DNA of 64,000 nucleotides from Arcanobacterium pluranimalium (GTDB taxonomy: Bacteria > Actinomycetota > Actinomycetes > Actinomycetales > Actinomycetaceae), in the NCBI RefSeq assembly GCF_016907845.1, contig NZ_JAFBCS010000001.1:1178001-1242000 (forward strand), in the 5' to 3' direction. The translations under genes and the position numbers were made by a program. The notes under the pieces are model-generated. The model saw only the letters and a list, made by a program, of their open reading frames with translations. It searched no databases and had not been told where the DNA came from. Below are positions 45,264 to 54,025 of the stretch, in pieces; within the stretch, counting starts at the first letter, position 1; each line of letters starts with the position of its first letter.

Positions 45264-45420
45264 TTGGTTAAGTTGATCGGTTGGTGCGGATTGTTGGCTC
45301 GGGCTGATCGCTTGTTGGCTGCGCGGGTCGGTTTGTGCCGGTTGCTAGTTAATTGTGCTGGTCGCTGGTTATTTTGCTGATCGGAGCAGTTGTTCCTCAC
45401 AGATTTATTTTACTGTGAGC
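45264..45420. repeat. G/T-rich degenerate repeats after ddl
   Basis: The strand is dominated by words like TTGTTGGCT (twice), TGATCG (three times) and GGTTGNT. It looks like decayed tandem duplications. No reading frame or hairpin is evident. Confidence 0.45.
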
Positions 45421-45527
45421 GAACTCAAGAATGAATAGTTGAATATTAAACTAACAGTGCTGTAGTGTGAAAACACAAGTAAAGTTGTTTATGTAAGCAC
45501 GTTACAAACAAAAGGTATGTGATAGTT

Positions 45528-46067
45528 ATGAAGATTGTATATATTGTTGGTTCACTTTCTGAAGATTCGATCAACCGTCGACTCGCCAATGAACTGCGCG
45601 AACTAGCACCTCAAGGTGTGGAAATGGTGGAAGCTTCGATCAAAGATCTTCCGCTCTACAGCCGCGATTATGACTCCGATTTCCCACAAGTTGCTCGCGA
45701 CTTTAAAGACCTGCTTTCCAGTGCAGACGGCGTTATCCTCGTGACCCCTGAACACAACCGTAGCTTCTCCGCACCACTGCACAATGCAATCGAGTGGAGC
45801 TCTCGCCCATATGGAGAATGGGCACTTGGCGGCAAGGTAATTGCTACCATCGGTGCTTCGCCATCAGGCATTGGCACAGCAGCAGGGCAGCAGTCCTTGC
45901 GTGCAATGCTTCAATTCTTCAACGTGAAGCTCATGGGACAGCCAGAAGGTTATATTAACGCCCTCACTACTGGCCTTGCAGAGGGTGAAGCTAATGCCGA
46001 TGCCAAGGAATTCTTGAAGTCCTGGATCGAGGCATTCGTAGATTTCGTCAACGCAAACACAAAGTAA
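45528..46067 (+). CDS. NADPH-dependent FMN reductase family protein
   Basis: A 179-residue flavodoxin-like oxidoreductase. MKIVYIVGSLSEDSINRRLA and the flavin-binding LVTPEHNRSFSAPLHNAIEW (about 73-92) are family signatures; the physiological substrate (quinone, azo compound or flavin) is not evident. ATG 45528 is preferred on family grounds; GTG 45519 adds three residues. It has its own terminator, so it is probably monocistronic. Codon use is strongly biased, hinting at high expression. Confidence 0.9.
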   Translation: MKIVYIVGSLSEDSINRRLANELRELAPQGVEMVEASIKDLPLYSRDYDSDFPQVARDFKDLLSSADGVILVTPEHNRSFSAPLHNAIEWSSRPYGEWALGGKVIATIGASPSGIGTAAGQQSLRAMLQFFNVKLMGQPEGYINALTTGLAEGEANADAKEFLKSWIEAFVDFVNANTK

Positions 46068-46090
46068 TTTTTGCGATGCGTTAATCGTGC

Positions 46091-46131
46091 CTGTGTGGCT
46101 CGCACCAAAAGGTGCGAGCCACACAGCTTTT
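46091..46131 (+). terminator. Terminator after the FMN reductase gene
   Basis: CTGTGTGGCTCGCACC (46091-46106), loop AAAA, GGTGCGAGCCACACAG (46111-46126), then CTTTT. Perfect 16-bp stem. Confidence 0.88.
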
Positions 46132-46210
46132 CCGAGCATGTATCATCTGCTTTTACTCGCAAAGAGCCACAATATAGCGCCATTCATGAGGCTAATGGCA
46201 TGATTGACAT

Positions 46211-47176
46211 ATGCGTGTAAATGAGCTTTCTGAAGATGAAATAATTGCCAAGCTAGTCAAAGTGTTGCCACAAGCAAGAAATATTGTGGTGCCCAGTGGC
46301 GATGATTGTGCAGTGCTCGATTTTCCACACAAAACAGCGATTTCGGTTGATCTCCTCAATGAAAATGTACATTTTAGGACTGATTGGTCTACCGGCTATG
46401 ACGTCGGCTACCGGGCAGCTACACAAAATCTAGCCGATTCGGTTGCTATGGGCGCAATACCGCGAACTTTGGCTGTAGGGATTGCTTTTCCGGCAGATAC
46501 TGAAATGGAATGGCTGCTCGATTTCGCACGAGGTATGCGCGATGCCTGCGAACCGCTTGAGGTAGGCGTTGATGGAGGCGATCTTGTGCGTGGGGAGTAT
46601 ATCTCCATTTCGGTTACGGTACTCGGTGATGTGGAGACGCCGATCTTGAGATCTGGTGCTCGACCAGGTGATTTACTGATCCACGCTGGGGTGATCGGGC
46701 GTGGTATGGCTGGAATGGCTCTACTTGAAGCCGGCTACAACCGAGAGAATGTAGAGCCTGATTTATCGGCATTAATTGATGACTTCTTGCGCCCAAAACC
46801 GCCACTCGAAATCGCGTTAAATGCCGCAAAAACCGGATGTTTGACGGCAATGATGGACGTATCCGATGGACTAATCAAAGATACGCATCGCATTGCGCGG
46901 CGCTCTCGCGTATGGATAGACATCGACGAAAAAGCTTTGCGTAACTACCTCGGCCCGCTTGGTAAAGCTGCAGGAAGACTGGCGGCAGACCGTCGTCTGT
47001 GGCTATGTGAAGGCGGGGAAGACCACGGATTCATTGCAACGATGAAAGCGAACGCTCCAGTTCCAGATGGATTCACTGTGATCGGGCAGGTAAAAGCTCC
47101 TGATATGAACGGGCGGGTGAGCGTCGGTGGAGCTGAATACGCAGCCGCCGGCGGTTGGGATCATTTTCACAATTAG
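46211..47176 (+). CDS. thiL: Thiamine-monophosphate kinase
   Basis: Phosphorylates thiamine monophosphate to the active diphosphate. The 321-residue protein has PSGDDCAVLDF (about 28-38), SVDLLNENVHFR, AATQNLADSVAMGAIPR (about 63-79) and MMDVSDGLIKDTHRIARRS (about 214-232), the metal- and ATP-binding signatures. The gene is monocistronic and converges with the amino-acid permease across a hairpin. Confidence 0.95.
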   Translation: MRVNELSEDEIIAKLVKVLPQARNIVVPSGDDCAVLDFPHKTAISVDLLNENVHFRTDWSTGYDVGYRAATQNLADSVAMGAIPRTLAVGIAFPADTEMEWLLDFARGMRDACEPLEVGVDGGDLVRGEYISISVTVLGDVETPILRSGARPGDLLIHAGVIGRGMAGMALLEAGYNRENVEPDLSALIDDFLRPKPPLEIALNAAKTGCLTAMMDVSDGLIKDTHRIARRSRVWIDIDEKALRNYLGPLGKAAGRLAADRRLWLCEGGEDHGFIATMKANAPVPDGFTVIGQVKAPDMNGRVSVGGAEYAAAGGWDHFHN

Positions 47177-47211
47177 GTGAAAGAGGCCAACTATGTGCAA
47201 AACGCAGCAAA

Positions 47212-47248
47212 GTGCCCCTTAGCGAGTGCAGTACTAGCTAAGGGGCAC
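47212..47248. terminator. Hairpin between convergent thiL and permease genes
   Basis: GTGCCCCTTAGC (47212-47223) pairs perfectly with GCTAAGGGGCAC (47237-47248) around a 13-base loop. Confidence 0.75.
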
Positions 47249-47297
47249 AAAATTGAGTAAAACTCAGTTGGTGAATCTCTCCTCGAGACAGTGCACT

Positions 47298-48731
47298 TTA
47301 TTGTGAATCGTTTTGGCTGCCAATCTGCAGTGGTGCGGGATCGGGCAGCTTGGAAACTGAATTCACGATGAAATAAGAGACCACCAGGAGTATGAGGTAG
47401 GGAATTCCAGCCGTCCAGACCACCGGAAGCATCGTGCGTAACGCGATGAAAATCGCAGCACATGCCACTATCACCACGATATTAATCACAGGAGCTCCCA
47501 ATAGACGGGCAGGCGGGCGAGGAAGTCCGTGCTCGTCCCAGTGTTTGCGGAACTTAAGATGGGTGAGCATCACCATCACCCACGTGACGAGAATTCCAAC
47601 CGTTGCTGCACCGTAGAGACTCATGAATGCACTATTGGGGCTGAAAATCGCGAGTGCGGATGCGATGAAGAAACACAGCGTAGCGATGGCAACTGCACCT
47701 CGTGGTGCCCCCTGCTCGGTAGTGCGCGCAGCAAAACGGGGAGCCATGCCGTCAAGTGCCAAGGAGTGGATCATGCGAGAGCCGGTGTAGAGACATCCAT
47801 TAGCGGCCGAGAGAGCTGCGACGATGAGAATAGCGTTCATCACGTGCCCCGCGCTGGCAAATCCCGCCGAATCAAGCACCTTGACGAAAGGCGAGGAATC
47901 AGCTTGGCCAGATTCAGCAACGGTAGTGGTCCACGGTTGAAGTGCCACAATCACCGCAATTGCAAAGATGTAGAAAATGAGCAGACGCCAGATCATCGTA
48001 GACGCAGCACGTGGAATATCGCGTTCAGGATTCTCGCTTTCAGCTGCAGAAACGGACACGTTCTCTACGCCACCGAAGCTGAATACTGCCATACAGGACG
48101 CGAGAAGAATTCCGGTGATGCCATGAGGTGCGAAACCGCCGTCGCCAGCAGTGAGATTCACGAATCCGAGCGGTTCATTTTGACTTGGCCAGCCCGTAAA
48201 AACTACAGCAAGCCCAAGAATAATAAAGACGATAATCGCCGTGACCTTTATCATAGAGAACCAGTACTCAGACGAGCCGTAGAGGCGAACTGTGGCTAGG
48301 TTGAGGGCGACGATGAAGAGCGAACAAAGTACGGTGCCGAGTCCAAGGTTGAGATTCGGAAACCAGTACTGGAAATAAGTTGCTGCGGCCGTCACTTCAG
48401 CACCCACTGCGGTGAGCATTGTGATCGCAAAATTCCAACGAGTGACGTAGCCTCCGAGTTTGCCGAGATGCGTTGCCGCAATAGCGCCGTGTCCGCCCGG
48501 TACAGGGTGGGCACTAACCATTTCTGCCAAAGCCCAGACCACTGAAAGTGCCAAACAACCAGCTAAAGCATAAGATATGATCGTGGCTGGTCCGGCGTGG
48601 GCGATGGTTGAGCCAGCACCGAGAAATAGACCAGTTCCAAGTGCTCCAGATAGTGCGATCATAGAAATTTGGGCGCTAGTTAGCCTACGTTCGAGCTGTG
48701 TATGCTCCTGTGCTTGTGTTTGCGAGTGCAT
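47298..48731 (-). CDS. APC-family amino acid permease
   Basis: A 477-residue importer with about 12 membrane segments. The N-terminal signature MIALSGALGTGLFLGAGS (about 24-41) and the AGPATIISYALAG helix match the amino-acid transporter (AAT) group, as do SFGGVENVSVSAAESENPERDIPRA residues near 218-242. The substrate (for example an aromatic, basic or gamma-aminobutyrate type) cannot be told. It is preceded by a 400-bp gene-free region. Confidence 0.88.
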   Translation of the reverse strand: MHSQTQAQEHTQLERRLTSAQISMIALSGALGTGLFLGAGSTIAHAGPATIISYALAGCLALSVVWALAEMVSAHPVPGGHGAIAATHLGKLGGYVTRWNFAITMLTAVGAEVTAAATYFQYWFPNLNLGLGTVLCSLFIVALNLATVRLYGSSEYWFSMIKVTAIIVFIILGLAVVFTGWPSQNEPLGFVNLTAGDGGFAPHGITGILLASCMAVFSFGGVENVSVSAAESENPERDIPRAASTMIWRLLIFYIFAIAVIVALQPWTTTVAESGQADSSPFVKVLDSAGFASAGHVMNAILIVAALSAANGCLYTGSRMIHSLALDGMAPRFAARTTEQGAPRGAVAIATLCFFIASALAIFSPNSAFMSLYGAATVGILVTWVMVMLTHLKFRKHWDEHGLPRPPARLLGAPVINIVVIVACAAIFIALRTMLPVVWTAGIPYLILLVVSYFIVNSVSKLPDPAPLQIGSQNDSQ

Positions 48732-48910
48732 GGTAGTCCTTTGACCTGCCGTGAAATCTTATTTTGCGTGTTATTAGTGTATTACGAGCGTCAAATGTCG
48801 AGATTCTTATCTTGCTTTTTGGGACGAGGTGCGCAAATGCTGCAGTTGGGAGGTCATTTTTGGAGAGGAAAAGTGGCGTTTTAGGCGGCGCACCGGAACG
48901 GGCCGGCGGC

Positions 48911-48943
48911 AAGACCCCAACAAGACCCCAACAAGACCCCAAC
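48911..48943. repeat. Three tandem copies of AAGACCCCAAC
   Basis: Exact 11-bp units at 48911-48921, 48922-48932 and 48933-48943. Confidence 0.92.
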
Positions 48944-48975
48944 ATGCCCGCCGACATGCCGACCCTCCGACGCAC

Positions 48976-49036
48976 TTTTGGGGCAGTTTTGCACACATCT
49001 GCACATATATCGAGATCTTGCAAAATCCACACCAAA
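48976..49036. repeat. Palindromic intergenic element, copy C
   Basis: TTTTGGGGCAGTTTTGC on the left faces GCAAAATCCACACCAAA on the right, around the core TGCACATATATCGA (49000-49013). The core is the exact reverse complement of the core of copy B. Confidence 0.7.
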
Positions 49037-49105
49037 TTTCGACGGTCAGGCGCACTGGAACGCCACGCCCACCTCAGACACACCAACACCAGCAGCGGTA
49101 AAACA

Positions 49106-49133
49106 AAAAGCCCCGCCGTTAGGCGGGGCTTTT
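49106..49133. terminator. rpmB terminator
   Basis: AAAAGCCCCGCC, loop GTTA, GGCGGGGCTTTT. On the minus strand it is a perfect intrinsic terminator 16 bp after the L28 stop codon. Confidence 0.92.
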
Positions 49134-49148
49134 AGCGTTTATTTGCAA

Positions 49149-49340
49149 TCAGATATTGCGGGTTACCTTACCAGCCTTAAGGCAGGAGGTGCACACATTC
49201 AGACGCTTAGGAGCACCCTTAACGAGTGCGCGAACACGCTGAATGTTCGGGTTCCAGCGACGGCTGGTACGCACGTGGGAGTGCGAGACGCTCTTGCCGA
49301 AGCCCGGGCCCTTGCCGCAGACGTCACATACAGAGGCCAC
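49149..49340 (-). CDS. rpmB: 50S ribosomal protein L28
   Basis: A 63-residue ribosomal protein. The GTG start at 49340 gives ASVCDVCGKGPGFGKSVSHS and has GGAG spaced 6 bp upstream; the frame is open further upstream but without homology. Two CxxC pairs (CDVC and CTSC) make this the zinc-binding form. It is divergent from recG, as in many actinobacteria. Confidence 0.96.
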   Translation of the reverse strand: MASVCDVCGKGPGFGKSVSHSHVRTSRRWNPNIQRVRALVKGAPKRLNVCTSCLKAGKVTRNI

Positions 49341-49531
49341 GGTTTTCTCCTTCGTTCGTTTTATCGGACGCGATCGTCGTCCGGTACCAAAATGGCAACT
49401 GAAAAATACTATCGCACAACGCCGGGAATCACCAAGCGGGAAAACCAGTGGCATTGGGCACGTTCGTATCCGACGGATTGCCGATCAGTCACGAATCACC
49501 AAAGTCTCTTCGCTACAGGTATCCTTGAAGT

Positions 49532-51793
49532 GTGAAAGAAAAGGATGTGAGTGAATACGATTCCCCGGCGCTGCAGTCCGAGGAACAGGGCATTCTTTCC
49601 GCACCACTCGAACGCTATCTAGGTAGTCGATCAGCAAAAGCCCTTGCGAAACTCGAATTACACACGGTCGGCGATCTCATTTTCCACATCCCATTTCGGC
49701 TCGCAAAACGTGGCGAACTGATGCCAATTCAAGCTGTGAATGAGGGGGATTCGGTCACCGTCGTCGCGCGGGTACTAGAGGCAAATATTCGCCCGATGAA
49801 TAATCGCCGCGGATTTATACTCACCGTGCAGATCGGGGAGGGTCTGCACGAACTTGAGCTCACATTCTTTGCCAAACACGAGCGTCCGCTCAAATTCCAT
49901 ACCATGAAGTTAGAGCCGGGTGTGCTCGCCATATTCTCGGGCACTGTCTCTTCTTACCGTGGTACTTTGCAGCTCACTCACCCCGAATATGAGTTGATAG
50001 ACGAGTACGCCGAAGTCGACGCCGAAGAGCTTGCGCGGCCGATTCCTATCTACCACGCTGCACAAAAAGTGCCTTCATGGCAGATCGCGCGAGCTGTGGA
50101 GATCGTCTTGCCACAATTGAACGAGGACGTTCTCCCAGACCCGCTTCCGCCAGCATGGCGCAAAGAGCACGATCTACCCTCACGTCTGGAAGCGATACGA
50201 TTGCTTCACCAGCCAGCAAACGAAGAAAATTGGCGCGCAGCCGAGCGCAGAATGAAGTATGAAGAAGCTGCGCTGCTCCAGATCGTGTTAGCGCGGCGTG
50301 CACATCGGGCGCGAGCTGTTCCCGCGCCTGCGTGCAAACGTCGTCGTGACGGCGTATTGGCCGCCTTTGACGCTTCGCTACCGTTCGAGCTCACGGCAGG
50401 GCAACGCAACGTTGGTGAGGAAATTGCGCACGACTTGGAATCTGACGTGCCCATGCGTCGTCTGCTACAAGGAGACGTAGGAGCAGGTAAAACCGCGGTT
50501 GCAGTGCGGGCAATTTTGCAAGCAATCGACGCGGGCAAGCAAGCCGTTTTACTCGCACCCACCGAAGTTTTAGCTCAGCAACATCTGAACTCCGTCAAGA
50601 AACTGATGGGAGAGCTTGCCGACGGCGGTTTGCTCGGTGCTCCTGAGCAGGCGATTTGCGTGGAGCTACTCACCGGTTCGATGAGTGCGAAAGATAAACG
50701 CAGTGCACTGTTGCGCATCGCATCTGGTCAGGCGCAATTTATTATCGGCACGCATGCGCTCATTCAAGACCACGTGCAAATACCGTTTTTGGGCTTGCTC
50801 ATTGTTGATGAACAGCATCGATTTGGCGTAGATCAGCGCGATAAGCTGGCGAAAGGTGCGCATATGTTGGTGATGACTGCAACTCCAATCCCGCGCACAG
50901 TTGCCATGACGTCTTTCGGCGATTTGAACGTTTCCACCCTCGATGAACTTCCACGCGGGCGCGCAGCAATATCCACTGCGCTCGTTCCGGCTTGGAAAGA
51001 GACCTGGATCGAGAGAATTTGGGAGCGGGCCAGGGAAGAGATCGACGACGGCGGCCAGGTTTACGTCGTCTGCCCGCGTATTTCTGCAACGGAAGCGGAA
51101 GACGACGGCGTGCGCAGCGGCGTCGTCGGCAATGAATCGATGCAAGCCTTTGCTCCCTTTGAAGCGGACCCAAACCGCGAACTCGCATCGGTAGAAACTA
51201 CGCTGAGCGACTTGCGTGTGAATCCGCGCTTAAACGGCGTTAAAATCGCAGCTCTACATGGGCGAATGCCTGGTGCGGAAAAAGAGCGCATTATGGCTGA
51301 TTTTGCGAATGGGCAGGTGCAGGTGCTCATTTCGACGACAATCATTGAGGTGGGCGTGGATAACCCCAACGCTTCGCTGATGGTGATTATGGACGCCGAT
51401 CGCTTTGGGCTTTCACAGTTGCACCAGTTGCGTGGGCGAATTGGACGCGGTACTAGGCCGAGTTTGTGTTTGGCTGTTCACGCTGCTCCTGAGGGTACGG
51501 TCGCGCATGCTCGTTTGGAGGCGTTCTCCGGCACAACGAACGGTTTTGAGCTGGCGCGCACTGACGTTGAACTACGTTCTGAAGGTGATGTGCTTGGCTC
51601 ACAGCAATCGGGTCAGCGCAGCTCTTTGCGTTTTTTGAGCGTGATAAAGGACGAAACTATTATCGCTCAAGCCAAAGAATTTGCCGTTGAGCTGGTCGCT
51701 CACGATCCTGATTTAACTACGAATGCCCAGCTGGCACGTGAAGTAAACGAACTTGAGGGCAGTTCTGAGACTTCCTACTTAGAGAAAGGCTGA
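49532..51793 (+). CDS. recG: ATP-dependent DNA helicase RecG
   Basis: Branch-migration helicase that remodels stalled forks and recombination intermediates. About 753 residues: an OB-fold wedge domain (about 60-160), then helicase motifs GDVGAGKTAVA (Walker A, about 312-322), VDEQHRFGVDQRD (motif II), TATPIPRTVAMT (motif III) and QLRGRIGRG (motif VI). Residues about 524-570 are an extra acidic stretch between the motor lobes. GTG 49532 is used; GTG 49547, close to AAAGG, is an alternative. It is followed by rsmD after 2 bp. Confidence 0.94.
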   Translation: MKEKDVSEYDSPALQSEEQGILSAPLERYLGSRSAKALAKLELHTVGDLIFHIPFRLAKRGELMPIQAVNEGDSVTVVARVLEANIRPMNNRRGFILTVQIGEGLHELELTFFAKHERPLKFHTMKLEPGVLAIFSGTVSSYRGTLQLTHPEYELIDEYAEVDAEELARPIPIYHAAQKVPSWQIARAVEIVLPQLNEDVLPDPLPPAWRKEHDLPSRLEAIRLLHQPANEENWRAAERRMKYEEAALLQIVLARRAHRARAVPAPACKRRRDGVLAAFDASLPFELTAGQRNVGEEIAHDLESDVPMRRLLQGDVGAGKTAVAVRAILQAIDAGKQAVLLAPTEVLAQQHLNSVKKLMGELADGGLLGAPEQAICVELLTGSMSAKDKRSALLRIASGQAQFIIGTHALIQDHVQIPFLGLLIVDEQHRFGVDQRDKLAKGAHMLVMTATPIPRTVAMTSFGDLNVSTLDELPRGRAAISTALVPAWKETWIERIWERAREEIDDGGQVYVVCPRISATEAEDDGVRSGVVGNESMQAFAPFEADPNRELASVETTLSDLRVNPRLNGVKIAALHGRMPGAEKERIMADFANGQVQVLISTTIIEVGVDNPNASLMVIMDADRFGLSQLHQLRGRIGRGTRPSLCLAVHAAPEGTVAHARLEAFSGTTNGFELARTDVELRSEGDVLGSQQSGQRSSLRFLSVIKDETIIAQAKEFAVELVAHDPDLTTNAQLAREVNELEGSSETSYLEKG

Positions 51794-51795
51794 CG

Positions 51796-52365
51796 ATGAC
51801 GCGCATTGTTTCGGGTATAGCAGGCGGGCGGAATCTTCGTGTGCCTAAAAGTGGTACTCGGCCCACGTCGGAGCGAGTGCGTGAGGCCTTGTTTTCGCGC
51901 CTTGACCACTTCGGATACATCCGCGATTGCGTCGTGCTCGACTTGTATGCGGGATCGGGTGCGTTAGGGCTTGAAGCGCTCTCGCGTGGTGCGAAACGCG
52001 TGGTTTGCGTGGAAGCGGCCAGCGCGGCGTCGAAAGTGATTGTAGAAAATGCGCGATTGACCGGGCTTAACGTAGAGGTGCAGAACCAAAAAGCAGAGAC
52101 GTACCTCGCGAGCCAAGGCCTACCAACTTTTGATTTGATCCTTATTGATCCGCCGTATGCGCTCTCGGAGGACGATCTTGCGCTGGTCTTGGGGCTGGCG
52201 GTGATGCATCTTGCCGAGGACGGCATGCTCGTGGTTGAGCGCGATAAGAAATCTCCTGAACCGCAGTGGCCAGCAGGTTATCACTTGGATGATGATCGCA
52301 AATGGGGCGACACCAGAGTGTGGAGTGCGATTCGTTCCGAGATAGGGCATAACATAGAAATATGA
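51796..52365 (+). CDS. rsmD: 16S rRNA (guanine(966)-N2)-methyltransferase
   Basis: A 189-residue SAM-dependent methyltransferase acting on 16S rRNA in the assembled 30S. It has RPTSERVREALFSRL (about 22-36), VLDLYAGSGALGLEALSRGA (SAM site, about 45-64) and the catalytic LIDPPYA (about 115-121). It overlaps coaD by 4 bp; the recG-rsmD-coaD order is widely conserved. Confidence 0.95.
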   Translation: MTRIVSGIAGGRNLRVPKSGTRPTSERVREALFSRLDHFGYIRDCVVLDLYAGSGALGLEALSRGAKRVVCVEAASAASKVIVENARLTGLNVEVQNQKAETYLASQGLPTFDLILIDPPYALSEDDLALVLGLAVMHLAEDGMLVVERDKKSPEPQWPAGYHLDDDRKWGDTRVWSAIRSEIGHNIEI

Positions 52366-52841
52366 CTATAGCTGTTTGCCCTGGATCGTACGATCCCATC
52401 ACGTTCGGTCACGTTGACGTGGTTCGGCGCGCCCGTGGGATGTTTGACGAGGTTATTGTGGCTGTTGCGCGCAATGCTCAGAAGAAATATTTTTTTTCCG
52501 ACGACGAACGCTTGCGTTTAGCTCAAGGCGCGGTTTGCGATATTGATGGGGTTAGTGTTGAATTTGTGGACGGCCTCATCGCTGATTTTGCAGCTGATCG
52601 GGGTGCGGCGGCGATAGTGAAAGGGCTGCGTGGTGCAGCTGACTACGATGCTGAACAGGCGATGTCGTTGCTCAATCGGCATTTGTCTGGGATCGAAACG
52701 ATTTTTATTATGGGAGATCCGGCTTTGGGACATGTGGCTTCGTCGTTTGTCAAAGATATTGCCTCGCACGGTGGGCCGATTGAGGATCTTGTTCCTCATA
52801 ATGTTGCTTTAGCACTCAAAAAGAAAGTGGAATCACAATGA
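52362..52841 (+). CDS. coaD: Pantetheine-phosphate adenylyltransferase
   Basis: Adenylates 4'-phosphopantetheine in CoA synthesis. The 159-residue nucleotidyltransferase has VCPGSYDPITFGHVDVVRRA with the TxGH-type motif (TFGH, residues about 13-16) and KGLRGAADYDAEQAMSLLNR. It overlaps both neighbours by 4 bp. Confidence 0.97.
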   Translation: MTIAVCPGSYDPITFGHVDVVRRARGMFDEVIVAVARNAQKKYFFSDDERLRLAQGAVCDIDGVSVEFVDGLIADFAADRGAAAIVKGLRGAADYDAEQAMSLLNRHLSGIETIFIMGDPALGHVASSFVKDIASHGGPIEDLVPHNVALALKKKVESQ

Positions 52842-53419
52842 CCTCACACAATATTGATGAAACGGGAGCATCACTGCTAGAGATTTTAGAAGAAATCACT
52901 GGTTTAGTGGAGAATGCGAAGGCCATGCCACTTTCGGCATCAGTGCTGGTGAATCGAAGCGAGATTCTCGATTTGCTCAACACTGCTCGCGATATTGTGC
53001 CATCGCAGATTGTGGCAGCTGATTCGGTGCTTCAAGACGCGGCTGCGGTTTCGGATGAAGCACGTGAGCGGGCTGAGGAGATTGTTGATCAAGCTAACCA
53101 AGAAGCAGATCAGATTTTGGCTGAGGCGCGCGAGCAAGCATCGCGTCTGGTTTCGCAGGATTCGATTACGATTGCGGCAAAATCGCAGTCTGCCCGTATT
53201 CTTGACGAAGCCAAATCTAAGGCTGATCGCGTCAAGCGTGGCGCAGACGAGTACTCCGACGCTGCTTTGGAACATCTAGCTCAGGAATTGGTAAGCATTC
53301 AAAATGAGCTTGATACGATTCAGCATCAGATTGCCGCCGGACGTGGCCTCATTGCTGATCGACGAGACGACGACGTTGCCAGCGAAGCCTACGACGAGCA
53401 CGAAGATTTACAAGACTAA
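52838..53419 (+). CDS. Coiled-coil protein, DivIVA-like (SepIVA/Rv2927c position)
   Basis: A 193-residue acidic protein, mostly coiled coil (about 60-170) rich in Ala, Glu and Gln, with an N-terminal segment (MPLSASVLVNRSEILDLLNT) typical of the DivIVA-like SepIVA group. In mycobacteria SepIVA localises to septa and helps division; the gene there also lies near DUF177, rnc and mutM. A role in division or cell-wall assembly here is inferred from that synteny. Confidence 0.78.
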   Translation: MTSHNIDETGASLLEILEEITGLVENAKAMPLSASVLVNRSEILDLLNTARDIVPSQIVAADSVLQDAAAVSDEARERAEEIVDQANQEADQILAEAREQASRLVSQDSITIAAKSQSARILDEAKSKADRVKRGADEYSDAALEHLAQELVSIQNELDTIQHQIAAGRGLIADRRDDDVASEAYDEHEDLQD

Positions 53420-53455
53420 CAGGCACAATACGATTATTTAGAGAGGGGCGCTACC

Positions 53456-54025
53456 GTGGATCTACGATCTCCTTTTGTGGTGTCGATATTGGATTTACCT
53501 CGTCAAGAGGGATCCATTCGGCATTATGACTACGTGTTTGAAACTCCGCAAGATTTTGGTATTGAGCTTATGGAAGTAATTCCGGGCAGTGAATTGAGGG
53601 CTGATCTGTCTTTTCAGTCTGTTCAAGAGGGTGTGCTCGTGCAGGGAAGCGTTGATGCGCAGCTGCAAGGACGCTGTTCTCGCTGCCTTATTGATTTGCA
53701 CGATAACGTCCACGAGTCTGTTGCTGAACTGGTGTTTTATCCTGAAAGTGCAAAGGCTTTGGAAGAAGAAGGCGATGAGGAAGCGAACGATCTTCCGCTC
53801 ATTGAGGACGATCACATCGATCTAGAACCGATCTTGCGTGATGCTCTGGTGCTCAGCATGCCTTTCACTCCGCTGTGCGAGCCGGACTGTGATGGATTAT
53901 GCCAAGAGTGCGGCGAGCGTTGGAGCGATTTACCTGATGATCATGCCCATGAATTCCTCGATCCGCGTTTTGACGGCCTTGCTGCTTTGGCTGCTGAACT
54001 CGAAGTAAAAGAGAACAATGCATAA
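53456..54025 (+). CDS. DUF177 (YceD) family protein
   Basis: A 189-residue protein of the YceD/DUF177 family, linked in plants and E. coli to 23S rRNA accumulation. The end of the domain has four cysteines: CSRC (about 76-79, GRCSRCLIDL) and CEPDCDGLCQECGERW (about 141-156), a probable zinc site. GTG 53456 has GAGGGG upstream. No rpmF (L32) gene lies between it and rnc, unlike in many other bacteria. It overlaps rnc by 8 bp. Confidence 0.9.
   Translation: MDLRSPFVVSILDLPRQEGSIRHYDYVFETPQDFGIELMEVIPGSELRADLSFQSVQEGVLVQGSVDAQLQGRCSRCLIDLHDNVHESVAELVFYPESAKALEEEGDEEANDLPLIEDDHIDLEPILRDALVLSMPFTPLCEPDCDGLCQECGERWSDLPDDHAHEFLDPRFDGLAALAAELEVKENNA

Larger units (their letters stand above)
48732..49105. 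other. Gene-free region with repeats upstream of the permease gene
   Basis: It holds a GC-rich patch (48880-48970), three 11-bp tandem repeats (48911-48943), palindromic element C (48976-49036) and a direct repeat GGCGCACYGGAACG at 48887-48900 and 49049-49062 that brackets them. No convincing gene was found; open frames here cross the rpmB terminator. Confidence 0.6.

Noticed and set aside
47529-48299. 256-codon open frame on the plus strand opposite the amino-acid permease
   Set aside because: It is antisense to a clear membrane transporter, has no ribosome site and its composition mirrors the permease codons.
48911-48943. CRISPR array
   Set aside because: The three 11-bp units are contiguous with no spacers, and no cas gene is in the window.
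48764-49135. 123-codon frame in the gap between permease and rpmB
   Set aside because: It runs across palindrome C and the rpmB terminator, so it is unlikely to be translated.
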